Source of the DNA: Arthrobacter sp. CJ23
GTDB taxonomy: Bacteria > Actinomycetota > Actinomycetes > Actinomycetales > Micrococcaceae
Assembly: GCF_024741795.1 (NCBI RefSeq)
Contig: NZ_CP102950.1
Coordinates: forward strand, 1-64,000
Direction of reading: 5' to 3'
DNA length: 64,000 bases
This document shows positions 54,283-63,690 of this stretch, one piece after another; positions within the stretch are counted from its first letter, which is position 1; every line of letters begins with the position of its first letter. The position numbers and the translations under genes are program-made. The notes beneath the pieces were generated by a model that saw only the letters and a program-made list of their open reading frames with translations, made no database searches and had not been told where the DNA came from.

Positions 54283-55104
54283 ATGATGCGGCACAAGTAC
54301 TTCTACGGCGATCACCCAAGCCAATGGGGGGAGCTGTTCATTCCGGAAAACCATGGGGCCAAACACCCCGGGTTCTCGGCTTTGGCGGACGGCGTGGCCG
54401 TGGTGATCCACGGCGGCTACTGGCGCTCGCAGTACGGTGCCGAACTTGGTGAGCCCATCGCCCGCGACCTCGCAGCCAGGGGCATTCCCGCCTGGAACCT
54501 CGAATACCGCCGCGCCGGCAATGGCGGTGGGTGGCCGCACACCTTCGAGGACGTCCTGGCCGGCATCGACCACCTCTCCGACATCGCGGAGGAGCACGGC
54601 CTGAAGCTCGGCAAGGTGGTGGCCCTGGGCCACTCCGCTGGCGGGCACCTGGCCGTCTGGGCCGCGGGCCGGCGGCGCCTCTCTTCCATCGGAGCGCAGG
54701 ACGCCGAGCGCCAGCTCCAGCGCAATCCTGAGGAAACTGCCGTGCACCTGACTGGTGTGGTCAGCCAGTCCGGCCTGCTCAACCTGGCCGAAGCCGAACG
54801 CCTGAACCTGAGCAACGGCGCCGTCTGCAACCTCATGGGCGGCGATTCCGTTAGATACCCCAAACGGCATAGATTCGCCGATCCCATGAGCACCCTGCCC
54901 ATCGACGTCCCTGTTTTCGCCGTGCATGCCGCCGATGATGACGACGTTCCCGTCAGCCAGTCGGAGGGCTACGTTGCGGCGTCCACCGCTTCCGGCGGCA
55001 CGGCGCAGCTCCTGCGGGTTCCCGGGGACCACTACGACCTCATCGACACCAAGTCCGTGAGCTACAAGAAATGCCGGGAACTGGTCCAGCGTCTGCTGGC
55101 CTGA
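54283..55104 (+). CDS. Alpha/beta hydrolase (esterase / arylformamidase-like)
   Basis: The 273-residue cytosolic enzyme has an alpha/beta-hydrolase fold. The oxyanion region VVIHGGYWRSQYG matches the HGGxW motif of kynurenine formamidase-type esterases. The nucleophile elbow is GHSAGGHLAVW, with Ser near 115; the acid is probably in AADDDDVPVSQ and the catalytic His in GDHYDLID. ATG at 54283 follows AAAGGAGGG. No kynurenine-pathway genes are nearby, so a substrate cannot be given. It leads a plus-strand series with a sugar kinase and PEBP protein. Confidence 0.85.
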   Translation: MMRHKYFYGDHPSQWGELFIPENHGAKHPGFSALADGVAVVIHGGYWRSQYGAELGEPIARDLAARGIPAWNLEYRRAGNGGGWPHTFEDVLAGIDHLSDIAEEHGLKLGKVVALGHSAGGHLAVWAAGRRRLSSIGAQDAERQLQRNPEETAVHLTGVVSQSGLLNLAEAERLNLSNGAVCNLMGGDSVRYPKRHRFADPMSTLPIDVPVFAVHAADDDDVPVSQSEGYVAASTASGGTAQLLRVPGDHYDLIDTKSVSYKKCRELVQRLLA

Positions 55105-55161
55105 TCCCTAGTCCGGCCTGATCCCTAGTCCGCGATACCTCTCCTCTGGCAGAGTGGTCCC

Positions 55162-56127
55162 ATGCTGACAGTCATTGGCGAGGCATTGGTGGACGTGGTT
55201 CAGCGCTCCGGCGGAGTCGAGGCGCACGTGGGCGGCAGCCCCCTGAATGTTGCTGTGGGCCTGGCCCGCCTGGACCATGCAGTGCAGTTCGTGGGGCGCT
55301 TCGGCCGCGACACCTACGGCGACTCGGTGGCCGCGCACCTGCGCGCTAGTTCGGTCATGGTGCCGCTGCCGCCGGACGACAAGCCAACCAGCGTGGCCAC
55401 CGCCGTGATTGACGACGACGGCGCCGCCAGCTACTCCTTCGACCTCGCCTGGGAGCTTCCCGGCTTGGCGGGGCGGCTGCCGTTCATGCTGCAGGGGGCC
55501 ACCCTGCTGCATACGGGCTCGATCGCCACGATGCTGGAGCCGGGCGCCGCCGAGGTGCTGGCCGCCGTCGAGCACGCCCACCCGAGCGCCACCATCAGCT
55601 TCGACCCCAACTGCCGCCCCAGCATCATCACGGACCGGAAGTACGCGCGGGCGCAGACCGAGCGCTTTGTGGTGCTCGCGGACGTGGTCAAGGCCTCGGA
55701 CGAGGACCTCGAATGGCTCTACCCCGGCGTGGACGCCCTGGAATCGGCCCGCCGCTGGCTCAGCCTGGGCGGGTCGGAGGGTCCCGCCGTCGTGGTGGTC
55801 ACCCGCGGCGCGGTGGGACCGTGGGGCGTCACGGCGGCCGGCGAGGCCCAAGTGGCCGCGCCTGCCGTGGACGTGGTGGACACGGTGGGTGCGGGCGATT
55901 CCTTCATGGCCGCGCTGCTCTCCGGCATCGTGGACCGCGGCCTGGCCGGCGCGCAGAACCGCGGCGATCTGCGGGCCATGCCCGCCGAGGTCCTTGCGAG
56001 GATCCTCGAGCACGCCGCCCGCGCGGCAGCCGTCACCGTTTCCCGGGCCGGCGCCAATCCGCCCACCCGGGCGGAACTCAACCATTCCGCGGCGGGTGCG
56101 GCGGCAGCAGCAGAGGAGGACGAGTGA
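55162..56127 (+). CDS. PfkB-family carbohydrate kinase
   Basis: The 321-residue kinase phosphorylates a sugar, probably fructose or another ketose. Features include the N-terminal GEALVDVV opening, the glycine-rich HVGGSPLNVAVGLARL substrate block, GRFGRDTYGD, and the C-terminal signature VDTVGAGDSFMAALL with catalytic Asp in GAGDS. Typical length is about 320. The Ala/Glu-rich C-terminal end is not conserved. It overlaps the PEBP gene by 1 bp, so the two are translated together. The exact sugar is unknown. Confidence 0.88.
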   Translation: MLTVIGEALVDVVQRSGGVEAHVGGSPLNVAVGLARLDHAVQFVGRFGRDTYGDSVAAHLRASSVMVPLPPDDKPTSVATAVIDDDGAASYSFDLAWELPGLAGRLPFMLQGATLLHTGSIATMLEPGAAEVLAAVEHAHPSATISFDPNCRPSIITDRKYARAQTERFVVLADVVKASDEDLEWLYPGVDALESARRWLSLGGSEGPAVVVVTRGAVGPWGVTAAGEAQVAAPAVDVVDTVGAGDSFMAALLSGIVDRGLAGAQNRGDLRAMPAEVLARILEHAARAAAVTVSRAGANPPTRAELNHSAAGAAAAAEEDE

Positions 56128-56657
56128 TGGCCGGGCTCGACCCCTACGCCGGACTTCCTCCCGTGGCGTCCTTCGCAGTCCGCAGCGCATCGTTCAAGGA
56201 CGGCGAGACGCTGCCCCGGGACCAGCGCAGCGGCCTCTTCGGTGCGGGAGGAAAGGACATCTCCCCGCAGCTGAGCTGGAGCGGCGCACCGCAGGGCACC
56301 AGGAGCTTTGCGGTCACGCTCCTGGACCCGGACGCCCCCGGTGCCGGCAGCTTCTGGCACTGGGCGGTGCTCAACCTTCCCGCGGACACCGCCGAACTCC
56401 CCGCCGGGGCCGGCAGCAGGGACGGCAGCCTGCTGCCAGCGGGCGCCTTCCAGTTGAAGAACGACGGCGGGTTCCCGGGTTATCTGGGCGCCGCGGCTCC
56501 CCCGGGGCACGGCCCGCACCGGTACATCGTGGCCATCCATGCCCTGGATGTTGAAGACCTCGGCCTCGATGCGCGCGCCGCACACGCAAAGCTCGCGTCC
56601 GCGCTGGTCCGGCACACGCTGGGCCGGGCCATCATCACGGGCATGTTCGAGCGGTGA
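56127..56657 (+). CDS. YbhB/YbcL-family PEBP (Raf kinase inhibitor-like) protein
   Basis: The 176-residue phosphatidylethanolamine-binding-protein fold shows SPQLSWSGAPQGTRSFAVTLLDPDAPGAGSFWHWAVLNLP, the DPDAP and WHW anion-pocket motifs. GPHRYIVAIHALDV follows, with the second conserved pocket motif. Function in bacteria is undefined. ATG at 56127 was chosen over the adjacent GTG 56124; both overlap the kinase stop. No signal peptide is present. Confidence 0.88.
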   Translation: MAGLDPYAGLPPVASFAVRSASFKDGETLPRDQRSGLFGAGGKDISPQLSWSGAPQGTRSFAVTLLDPDAPGAGSFWHWAVLNLPADTAELPAGAGSRDGSLLPAGAFQLKNDGGFPGYLGAAAPPGHGPHRYIVAIHALDVEDLGLDARAAHAKLASALVRHTLGRAIITGMFER

Positions 56658-56732
56658 CGGCGCGCTTCCCGGTCGCATCCCACTCCGCATCCGGCGATCC
56701 GGACGAGGGGCCCTGCCACGTAGACTGGCGTG

Positions 56733-57542
56733 ATGCGCCTTGTAGCTAGCGATATCGACGGCACCATCCTTGGCCACGACGGCAAGATCAGCGACCGCAC
56801 CGTCCGTGCGTTCCACGCGTGCCGCGACGCCGGCGTCGAGCTGGTCTTCGTGACCGGCCGCCCGCCGCGCTGGCTGACGCCCCTGCAGGAGCAGCTGGGG
56901 CACAGCGGCAAGGTGATCTGTTCCAACGGCGCCGTGGTCTGGGATCTCGCCGCGGACAAGGTCCTGGCCTCGCGTGCCCTGGGCCTTGAGGCCATCCTGG
57001 AAGCCAGTAGGATCATCAAGTCCATCCGCCCCGACGCCCTGTTCGCAGCGGAGACGCTGACCGGATTCCACCTCGAGCCCGGGTTCATCGAGAATGCCAC
57101 CAGCGAGCTGCTGTCGGAGGTCACCCCCGCTCCGCTGCGCCAAACGCTCACCGTGGATGACGCCGTCGTGAAGTTCCTGGCCATCAGCCGCTGCGTCACC
57201 CCGGACGAATTCCTGGCGGAAATCCAGCCCGCCGTGGCGCACCTGGTGACCACCACCCACTCGGCACCGCGCACGGCGCTGCTGGAAATGTCCGTTCCGG
57301 GCGTCAACAAGGCCGTGACACTGGCCGAGTACGCGGCGTCGCTGGGGATCGACGCCGCGGACGTGGTGGCCTTCGGCGACATGCCCAACGACATCGAGAT
57401 GCTCCGCTGGGCCGGCGAAGGCTACGCCATGGCCAGCGGCCACCCCGAGGCGATCAGTGCCGCCGGTCAGCAGGCCCCGCACTTCGACGACGACGGCGTG
57501 GCCCAGGTCCTCGAGGCGAAGCTCGCCGCCCAGCGGGTTTAG
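56733..57542 (+). CDS. HAD-superfamily phosphatase (Cof type)
   Basis: The 269-residue HAD hydrolase has motif I ASDIDGTILGHDG (nucleophile Asp near 7), motif II VFVTGRPPR and ICSNGAVV. The Cof C2 cap domain lies at about 85-185, and motifs III and IV are in PGVNKAVTLAEYAASLGI and VAFGDMPNDIEML. Cof enzymes dephosphorylate sugar or vitamin phosphates. ATG at 56733 was chosen over the adjacent in-frame GTG 56730. It has its own short upstream gap of 75 bp after the PEBP gene. Confidence 0.88.
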   Translation: MRLVASDIDGTILGHDGKISDRTVRAFHACRDAGVELVFVTGRPPRWLTPLQEQLGHSGKVICSNGAVVWDLAADKVLASRALGLEAILEASRIIKSIRPDALFAAETLTGFHLEPGFIENATSELLSEVTPAPLRQTLTVDDAVVKFLAISRCVTPDEFLAEIQPAVAHLVTTTHSAPRTALLEMSVPGVNKAVTLAEYAASLGIDAADVVAFGDMPNDIEMLRWAGEGYAMASGHPEAISAAGQQAPHFDDDGVAQVLEAKLAAQRV

Positions 57543-57685
57543 TTATGGGCGGCTCCGACCATATGCCCCGCAAGGTATGTTTCATCCTTTTCCCAGCTGG
57601 CATACAACTGGCGTTCAACTTCCGCCCGTAGGCTTCCAGCCACGGGCCTGTGGAACCACGGCCCGCTGAACCTGCAGGGGGACAC

Positions 57686-57934
57686 ATGGGAAAGCGCCGA
57701 AACCAGGCTACGAACACCGCACCGCTGAGGCGCGTGCAGCCGGACCACCACTGGAAATCCCTGCGCCAGGGCGATCGCGTCAGCGTCACCCTTGAGCCGG
57801 GCTACGAATCGGTGGGAGTGGTGGATGCCGTCACCGGCGACGCCACGGCAGTGTGGGTGCACCTCGACGGCGGCCGCGGCCGCACGCTGGTGCACTGCAG
57901 CGACGGCGTGGCCGTCGTCCCCAAGGATTCCTGA
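57686..57934 (+). CDS. Small conserved-looking protein of unknown function
   Basis: An 82-residue frame from ATG at 57686 (GGGGG just upstream). After a basic N-terminal tail (GKRRNQATNTAPLRRVQPDHHW) there is a compact beta-rich part (about 25-80). Its strands, RVSVTLEPGYESVGVVDAVTGD, TAVWVHLDGGRGRTLVH and DGVAVVP, suggest a small barrel similar to SH3-like or KOW-type folds. No motif identifies a function. It stands alone before the GDPD gene. Confidence 0.55.
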   Translation: MGKRRNQATNTAPLRRVQPDHHWKSLRQGDRVSVTLEPGYESVGVVDAVTGDATAVWVHLDGGRGRTLVHCSDGVAVVPKDS

Positions 57935-58009
57935 GCCCCGCCAGGATCTTCGCCAGGACCCCGCCGGGCCCTCCGCAAGCCCGCACCGGCGGCGGGATAG
58001 GCTACGGAT

Positions 58010-58795
58010 GTGAACCATCCGCTGCCCTATTTCAGCCGCCCGGACGGGAGCGCGGGACCGCTCGCCCTGGCCCACCGCGGCTACTCGCGGGACGGTTTGG
58101 AGAACTCCATGGCCGCCTTCCGCGCTGCCGTGGAGCTGGGTATCGGCCATCTCGAAACGGATGTCCACACCACCGCCGACGGCGTCCTGCTGCTGTTCCA
58201 CGACGACTCCCTGGACCGCGTCACGGACCGCAGCGGCCGGATCGCGCACCTCACCGCGGCCGAGGTGGCGCAGGCCAGGATCGGCGGCCGCGAAGCCATT
58301 CCCACCTTCGATCAGCTGGCCACGGAGTTCCCCCGGGCAAGGCTGAACCTGGACGTCAAGGACTGGAACTCGGTCCGAACCCTGGCCGCGGCCATCGAGA
58401 AGCACCAAGCCCACGGCCGCGTCCTCGTCACAAGCTTTTCGGACCGCCGGCGCCGCGCGGTGCTGCGCCTGCTGAGCCGCCGCACGGCGTCGTCCGCGGG
58501 CATGTTCCTTACAGCCGCCTTCGTGCTGCTGGGCCCGCTGCTGCCGACGGGCCTGCTGCGGCGGCTTCTGCACGACGTGGACGCCTTCCAGGTCCCCGTC
58601 GGCTTCGGCCCGGTCCGGGTCATCACCGCCGGGTTCCTCCGGCGCGCCCACCGTCTGGGCATCCTGGTGCACGTCTGGACCATCAACGATCCCGCGCACA
58701 TGCGGGAACTCCTGGACCTCGGCCTGGACGGGATCGTCACCGACCGCTCGGACCTCCTCAAAGACGTCCTGCTGAGCCGCGGGGAGTGGGACTAG
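58010..58795 (+). CDS. Glycerophosphodiester phosphodiesterase
   Basis: GDPD enzymes cleave glycerophosphodiesters to glycerol 3-phosphate and an alcohol. The 261-residue TIM-barrel protein shows the catalytic blocks [18 protein letters not shown] (His24 region), [26 protein letters not shown] with the metal ligands Glu and Asp and the second His, and [38 protein letters not shown] closes the barrel. No signal peptide is present, so it acts in the cytosol. GTG at 58010 gives [10 protein letters not shown]. It converges on the ECF sigma factor gene with a 4-bp stop overlap. Confidence 0.92.
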   Translation: MNHPLPYFSRPDGSAGPLALAHRGYSRDGLENSMAAFRAAVELGIGHLETDVHTTADGVLLLFHDDSLDRVTDRSGRIAHLTAAEVAQARIGGREAIPTFDQLATEFPRARLNLDVKDWNSVRTLAAAIEKHQAHGRVLVTSFSDRRRRAVLRLLSRRTASSAGMFLTAAFVLLGPLLPTGLLRRLLHDVDAFQVPVGFGPVRVITAGFLRRAHRLGILVHVWTINDPAHMRELLDLGLDGIVTDRSDLLKDVLLSRGEWD

Positions 58796-60042
58796 CCCAG
58801 GGCATCGATGCGGTGTTCGAGGAACTCCCGTTCCGCGGCATTCCCCGCCAGCTCCAGCGCCGCCCGGTAGGCGGCCAGAGCCTCGGCGTTCCGGCCCAGC
58901 CGGCGCAGCAGCTCCGCGCGCACCGCATGGAACAGGTAGTACCGCCCCAGCGGGAGATCGTCGACGGCGGTGAGCGCCGCCGTCGGGCCCTCCACCTCGG
59001 CAAGGGCCACCGCGCGGTTGAGCGCCACCACGGGCGTGGGGGAGAAGGCCAGGAGCTGTCCGTAGAGTGCCAGGATCTGCCGCCAGTCCGTGGCCGCGGC
59101 CGTTGCTGCGTCCGCATGGACTGCGTTGATGGCCGCCTGCAGCTGGTACGGGCCCGGCTGGTTGCGGCGCAGGCACTGCCGGACGAGGGCCTGGCCTTCC
59201 TCGATAAGCCCGCGGTCCCAGCGGCCGCGGTCCTGATCGGACAACAGCACCAGAGCGCCGGCCCGGTCCGTGCGGGCCGCCCTGCGGGATTCGAGGAGCA
59301 GCATGAGCGCCAGCAGGCCCGTGGCCTCGGGCTCGTCCGGCATCAGCTCCACCAGGATCCTGCCCAGCCTGATCGCCTCCCGGCAGAGCTCCGCCCGTAC
59401 CAGCCGCTCCCCGGAACTGGCCGAGTAACCCTCGTTGAAAACCAGGTAGACGACGGCGAGCACGGACTTCAGCCGCTCCGGCAGTTCCGCTCCCGCCGGG
59501 ACACGGTACGGAATGTGGGCGTCCCGGATCTTGGCCTTGGCACGGACCAGCCGCTGGGCCATGGTGGCTTCGGGGACAAGGAAGGCGCCGGCGATCTCCG
59601 CCGTCGTGAGGCCGCCCAGCAGCCTGAGGGTCAGCGCCACCTGGGCGCCGCTGTTCAGGGCAGGGTGGCAGCAGGTGAAGATCAGCCGGAGGCGCTCGTC
59701 CTGCACAGGGTGGGCCACGTCGTCCTCCTCGCCTGCTGGATCCGGCGCGGTGGAGCCGGCGAGCTGTTCCGCCAGCAGGGCCGCCTCTTCATGTTTGTGC
59801 CGGCCGGTGGCCTCGCGGCGCAGCCGGTCGATGGCCCGGTTGCGGGCGGTGGTGATGATCCAGCCGGCAGGGCTCGGCGGGAGCCCGGTGTCCGGCCAGC
59901 GCTGGACGGCCTCGGTGAAGGCGTCCTGGACCGCATCCTCGGCGGTGTCGATGCTGCCGAAAATACGGACCAGGACGGCCACCGATCGTCCATACTCCTC
60001 GCGGAATATACGCTCGATTTCCGAGAGCGGAACGGCCGGCAT
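58792..60042 (-). CDS. ECF42-type RNA polymerase sigma factor with long C-terminal extension
   Basis: The 416-residue protein has sigma region 2 (about 10-75, [43 protein letters not shown]) and region 4 (about 118-175, [38 protein letters not shown]). A roughly 220-residue helical C-terminal extension ends in tetratricopeptide-like helices ([25 protein letters not shown]). This architecture with an adjacent YciI/DGPF protein defines the ECF42 group, which has no classical anti-sigma factor. ATG at 60042 overlaps the YciI stop (ATGA). Its regulon is unknown. Confidence 0.9.
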   Translation of the reverse strand: MPAVPLSEIERIFREEYGRSVAVLVRIFGSIDTAEDAVQDAFTEAVQRWPDTGLPPSPAGWIITTARNRAIDRLRREATGRHKHEEAALLAEQLAGSTAPDPAGEEDDVAHPVQDERLRLIFTCCHPALNSGAQVALTLRLLGGLTTAEIAGAFLVPEATMAQRLVRAKAKIRDAHIPYRVPAGAELPERLKSVLAVVYLVFNEGYSASSGERLVRAELCREAIRLGRILVELMPDEPEATGLLALMLLLESRRAARTDRAGALVLLSDQDRGRWDRGLIEEGQALVRQCLRRNQPGPYQLQAAINAVHADAATAAATDWRQILALYGQLLAFSPTPVVALNRAVALAEVEGPTAALTAVDDLPLGRYYLFHAVRAELLRRLGRNAEALAAYRAALELAGNAAEREFLEHRIDALG

Positions 60043-60392
60043 CAGTCGATGTAGCCCGCGAACGGCCGTACCTCGATGGGCAGGGTGGTGGCCTTCGCGG
60101 CCTTGCCGGCCCAGGCCAGGGCGGCGTCCAGGTCGGGGGCCTCGATGACCCACAGGCCGCCGACGTGCTCCTTGGCTTCGGTGAAGGGCCCGTCGGTGGT
60201 GAGGATCTCGCCGTCGGCCGCCCGGACCACGGTTGCCGTGTCCGCCGGGTGGAGGCCGCCGGTGAAGACCCAGGCCCCGGCGTCGCGGATTTCCTGGTTC
60301 AGGACCTCGAGTTCGGCCATGACCTTGTCCAGGACCTCGGGCTCCGGGGTGCCTCCGTCGGGCTGGTAGATGCTGAGCAGATAGCGTGACAT
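60042..60392 (-). CDS. YciI-family (DGPF domain) partner of the ECF42 sigma factor
   Basis: The 116-residue protein has the YCII-related fold, with opening [13 protein letters not shown] and the [19 protein letters not shown] block (about 63-81) containing the eponymous DGPF motif. The conserved [10 protein letters not shown]-terminus follows. ATG at 60392 follows AAGGAGG. It is translationally coupled to the sigma factor. DGPF proteins are the standard genomic partners of ECF42; their biochemical function is unsettled. No other gene precedes it, so the promoter lies in the 395-bp gap upstream. Confidence 0.9.
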   Translation of the reverse strand: MSRYLLSIYQPDGGTPEPEVLDKVMAELEVLNQEIRDAGAWVFTGGLHPADTATVVRAADGEILTTDGPFTEAKEHVGGLWVIEAPDLDAALAWAGKAAKATTLPIEVRPFAGYID

Positions 60393-60787
60393 TTCGGGTT
60401 CCTCCTTGATGCAGGGGCGGCTTGTGCGCCGCCTTTCACCCTCTAGACGAACGGGCAGCACCCGGATCGACACCGCGGCCGGAAAAATCCCGCGCCGTGT
60501 TGGCTGCCAGCCTAGGGGCGACGGTGGCGCGGCGCCAGATTTGGGTGGCCCCGGCCCTCTCGCATGTTTAGGTTGAGAGACGCCGGAGGTGTTGCAGTTG
60601 GGGCACCTTCACCGGGCAGTTTTGCGGGCGGGTCCTACGGGAATCGCGGAATACGGGAATGGCCGGCTTTGATGAAGTAAACCATGTGCCTCAAGGGCGG
60701 CCGCTGGAGGACCGTCTTACGGGCGCGCCAATGGCGATTTGCTGAGGTTCCGTTACTTCCTGCGCCAACGGTCACCGAGTGGATGCT
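60393..60787. other. Intergenic region with no recognised feature
   Basis: I see no gene, tRNA or clear repeat in these 395 bp. They contain the promoter side of the YciI/sigma pair and lie downstream of the DJ-1-type gene. Short runs lower in GC at about 60650-60690 mark the change towards the accessory region that follows. Confidence 0.5.
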
Positions 60788-61471
60788 TTAGAGGAGTGCG
60801 GCGACTTTCTGGGCAGTCGCCTTGGCCGATCCCGGGTTCTGGCCAGTGACGAGATTACCGTCCGCGATGGCGTAGGAGACGAATGGGAGCAGGGATTTCT
60901 CGTAGAGTGCTCCACGTCCTTTCATCTCATCCTCCGCGTTGTATGGCACGAGCTTGTTCACCCGAGCTAACACTTCTTCCTTCCACGCGAAGCCGGTCAC
61001 TTTCCGGCCCTCAACGAGGAGGCTGCCGTCCGAAAGCCTTGTATTGAGCAGACCGCAGTACCCATGGCAGACCGAGGATACGATGCCGCCTCGTTCCCAG
61101 ATTTCACGCGTGATCCTTTGCAATCCTTCGCTGTCAGGGAAGTCGTACATCACCGCATGGCCACCGGTGAAGTAAATGGCATCGTAGTCAGCCGAATTGA
61201 TTTTCTCCGGGCTGGCGGTGTTGTCAAGAAGGGCCATTCGCGCAGGGTCGTTGTGCCAGGATTTAGCCGCCTTGTCGTAGCTGGGGAATTTCAGTGAGCG
61301 TGGTTCCAAAGGAACCCGTCCGCCTTGTGGGCTGACAATGGCCTGTTCGAAACCGTGCGCCTGGAATACCTCCCAGGCGTGAACCAGCTCGGACAGCCAC
61401 AGGCCGGTCGGATGGGAAGGGTCATCGTAGTGGCTGACATTGGTGACGACGTGAAGGATGCGTTTTGTCAT
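60788..61471 (-). CDS. DJ-1/PfpI-family protein (Hsp31-like)
   Basis: The 227-residue protein has the class I glutamine-amidotransferase-like DJ-1 fold. The nucleophile is Cys135 in VSSVCHGYCG with His136; the supporting Glu28 lies in LSELVHAWEVF, and FTGGHAVMYDFPDSEGL forms the oxyanion side. This Glu-Cys-His arrangement with the family's GGHG-like loop suggests Hsp31-type glyoxalase or deglycase activity against reactive carbonyls. ATG at 61471 overlaps the TetR stop, so the two genes are one operon. The base composition here is lower in GC than in the core genes. Confidence 0.85.
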   Translation of the reverse strand: MTKRILHVVTNVSHYDDPSHPTGLWLSELVHAWEVFQAHGFEQAIVSPQGGRVPLEPRSLKFPSYDKAAKSWHNDPARMALLDNTASPEKINSADYDAIYFTGGHAVMYDFPDSEGLQRITREIWERGGIVSSVCHGYCGLLNTRLSDGSLLVEGRKVTGFAWKEEVLARVNKLVPYNAEDEMKGRGALYEKSLLPFVSYAIADGNLVTGQNPGSAKATAQKVAALL

Positions 61472-62103
61472 GCTTTTTCTCCTCGAGGTCTAAGCGGAAC
61501 GGGATAGTTAGCTGAATTCTTGGTATTGAGCGCGAAGATCGCCCCAACCGCCGACTTCACGCGAGCAGCAACGTGCTCGCTGGTTTGCGGCCGTAACTTA
61601 CCGTCGAGATGGAGGAACGCTAGGCCGTGCGCCATGCTCCACAGCGCGATGGACAGGTCGGAATTATTCGCGCCCGGGAAAAGTCTCTCGATCGACTGGC
61701 TCAACATCTCGTGAAGCTGCTCCGAAGCCTGCACGCGTTCGCTGTCCTTCTCGTCGCATTCGTTGCCGAACATCAACCGGAATACAGCCGGGCGTCTCAA
61801 AGCGAACGCAACATAGGCCACTCCGAGTGCCGCGATCACGTCTTCGGGCGCAGCAAGCCTCATCGATCCGGCCAGCGCGGCCTCAAGATACGAGCGGAGA
61901 TCCTTGAATCCCTCAACGGCAACCGCACTGTCGAGCGCTTCCCTGTCAGCGAAATGCCGGTAGGGAGCGGTGGGAGATACTCCTGCACGGCGGGCAACGG
62001 CCCGCAACGAGAATGGTTCGCCCGCTTCAAGGCCCTCTATGGCGGCGGCGATCAGGGCCGCGCGAAGATCACCATGGTGGTAACTCCTGGCCGATGTTGA
62101 CAC
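61468..62103 (-). CDS. TetR-family regulator
   Basis: The 211-residue regulator has a helix-turn-helix at about 33-52 (SLRAVARRAGVSPTAPYRHFADREALD) and a TetR_C_33-like helical ligand domain with FRLMFGNECDEKDSERV. It is divergent from the epimerase gene and upstream of the DJ-1-type gene in the same operon. The 86-bp divergent region holds an imperfect dyad that suits it. Likely role: repression of both transcripts until a reactive electrophile or other ligand is present, inferred from context. Confidence 0.85.
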   Translation of the reverse strand: MSTSARSYHHGDLRAALIAAAIEGLEAGEPFSLRAVARRAGVSPTAPYRHFADREALDSAVAVEGFKDLRSYLEAALAGSMRLAAPEDVIAALGVAYVAFALRRPAVFRLMFGNECDEKDSERVQASEQLHEMLSQSIERLFPGANNSDLSIALWSMAHGLAFLHLDGKLRPQTSEHVAARVKSAVGAIFALNTKNSANYPVPLRPRGEKA

Positions 62104-62127
62104 TGCTAACTTCGCCTCCTACGCTGA

Positions 62128-62144
62128 TGTAAGCATTGCAAACA
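62128..62144. promoter_or_regulatory. Imperfect dyad, candidate TetR operator
   Basis: TGTAAGCATTGCAAACA fits the dyad TGTnnGCAnTGCnnACA. A second GCATTGC at 62149-62155 repeats the core 16 bp on. It lies between divergent tetR and epimerase starts. Confidence 0.5.
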
Positions 62145-62189
62145 TACCGCATTGCGAATCCCATGTCACCCGATCAGCGGAGGTTAGTA

Positions 62190-63131
62190 ATGCAGACCAT
62201 ACTTGGCGCCAACGGCCAGATCGCCGTGGAGCTCGCCCGCGAGCTACGCCGCGAATACACCGAGGATCTGCGGCTTGTGAGCCGTAATCCCCGCAAGGTC
62301 AACGAGTCAGACTCCCTCGTAAAAGCGGACCTACTCGACGCCGAGCAGACGGCGGCGGCCGTCAATGACAGCGACGTCGTCTATTTCACCGCCGGGCTAC
62401 CAGCGAATACCGAGCTGTGGGAAGCCCAGTTCCCGACGATGCTGCGGAATGCGCTTGATATGACTCGGGCGGCCGGCGCAAAGTTCGTCTACTTCGATAA
62501 CACCTACATGTATCCCCAGGACGATCGCGTCCAGACTGAGGAGACGCCTTTCGCTCCCAAAGGGCGCAAGGGCAAGGTCCGTGCGTCGATGGCCTCGATG
62601 GTGCTTGAGGAGATGGCCAGGGGCGACATTCCCGTCCTCATCGCGCGCGCTCCTGAGTTCTATGGACCGGGTCGGACTCAAAGTTTCACAAACTCCCTTG
62701 TCATCGATCCCCTGAAGTCTGGCAGGAAACCCCGCGTCCCGGTGCGGGATGATCGGTTACGAACACTCATCTGGACGCCCGATGCCAGCCGCGCACTAGC
62801 GCTTCTGGGCAACACGCCAGACGCCTACGGTCAGACTTGGCATCTTCCGGTCGCCGAAGAACGGCCGGACTACCGGCATTTCGCCATCATGGCCAGCCAA
62901 GCGTTCGGCCAGGAACCCGGGCACACCGTCGTTCCCGGGTGGGTTCTCAACGCTGCTGGGCTATTCTCTCCGCAGGTACGGGAACTCAGAGAACTACTGC
63001 CGCGCTACGAGCACCACAATCGCTTCGACTCCACGAAGTTCACCTCGCGCTTCCCAGAGTTTGCAGTGACCCCCTATCGCGAGGGCCTCGCTATCATCCG
63101 ACGAGAAACCGACATCAAACGGGCCCGATGA
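62190..63131 (+). CDS. NAD(P)-dependent epimerase/dehydratase-type SDR protein
   Basis: The 313-residue atypical short-chain dehydrogenase has a Rossmann start QTILGANGQIAVELARELR, with GxxGxxx form, and a FDNTYMYPQ segment. APEFYGPG is the epimerase-family block. The usual YxxxK catalytic pair is not clear: the stretch after KGRKGKVRASMASM lacks Tyr at the expected position, so activity may differ from true epimerases. ATG at 62190 follows GGAGG. It is divergent from tetR, and the trio looks like one regulatory unit. Confidence 0.8.
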   Translation: MQTILGANGQIAVELARELRREYTEDLRLVSRNPRKVNESDSLVKADLLDAEQTAAAVNDSDVVYFTAGLPANTELWEAQFPTMLRNALDMTRAAGAKFVYFDNTYMYPQDDRVQTEETPFAPKGRKGKVRASMASMVLEEMARGDIPVLIARAPEFYGPGRTQSFTNSLVIDPLKSGRKPRVPVRDDRLRTLIWTPDASRALALLGNTPDAYGQTWHLPVAEERPDYRHFAIMASQAFGQEPGHTVVPGWVLNAAGLFSPQVRELRELLPRYEHHNRFDSTKFTSRFPEFAVTPYREGLAIIRRETDIKRAR

Positions 63132-63254
63132 CCACGTCCCATGCCTGACCTTTGACGATCCACAGGAAACCAAGCCGGGGCGGGCAGTGCGAGTAGTTAC
63201 TCCTCGCGGAGCTGCTACCACAGCCGCCCGCTGGGGGTTCCTCAAACGGGACGC

Positions 63255-63395
63255 TCACAATGAGAAGGCCTCCCGGATTTGCCTCCACGCCTGGGCGCGG
63301 ATCAGGTTGACCACTATGCCGTCGGCGTTCGCGAACCACCTTGCCGGAGCCCTGAAGAAAGTTGTCCGCTGCCCGGTAAAGGATCGGCTTGCGGA
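63255..63395 (-). pseudogene. VOC-like 3' gene fragment
   Basis: The minus strand ends at a TGA (63255-63257). Before it, one frame reads FFRAPARWFANADGIVVNL and then IRAQAWRQIREAF, which looks like the last strand of a VOC-family protein (WFADPDG-type ending). Upstream the frame loses similarity, and another frame looks more protein-like, which suggests an indel. The assignment is tentative. Confidence 0.3.
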
Positions 63396-63473
63396 CACTC
63401 TCTCAGCTTCCTCGTTTGCCGGGGCAGGCACCCCACGTGAGGCGGTCCCAAACCGGTATCAGGTCGACGTGAA

Positions 63474-63690
63474 TCAGAGCTGGCCCGTGGCCTTCCGTAC
63501 CAGCTCCGCGATGACCTTCTCGTAGGCCGGAGAGAGCTCGGTGATGGCGTAGGACGTGGCCCACATCGTGCCATCGTCGAGCTGTGCCGGCCCGAGGAAC
63601 GCGAGGTGCCGTAGCGACTCTTGAACCTCGCGCGCTCCTGGTAGAACAGCACGGACTTGCCGTCCGCTTGCCAGATCCTGTCAGATTGGA
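63474..63690 (-). pseudogene. Frameshifted DUF1801-like gene remnant
   Basis: Reading the minus strand, WQADGKSVLFYQERARFKSRYG is followed, in a different frame, by LAFLGPAQLDDGTMWATSYA and then ITELSPAYEKVIAELVRKATG before a TGA at 63474-63476. Together these match the C-terminal half of DUF1801 (iron-chaperone-like) proteins, with one frameshift near 63610. The 5' half is missing. Confidence 0.55.
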
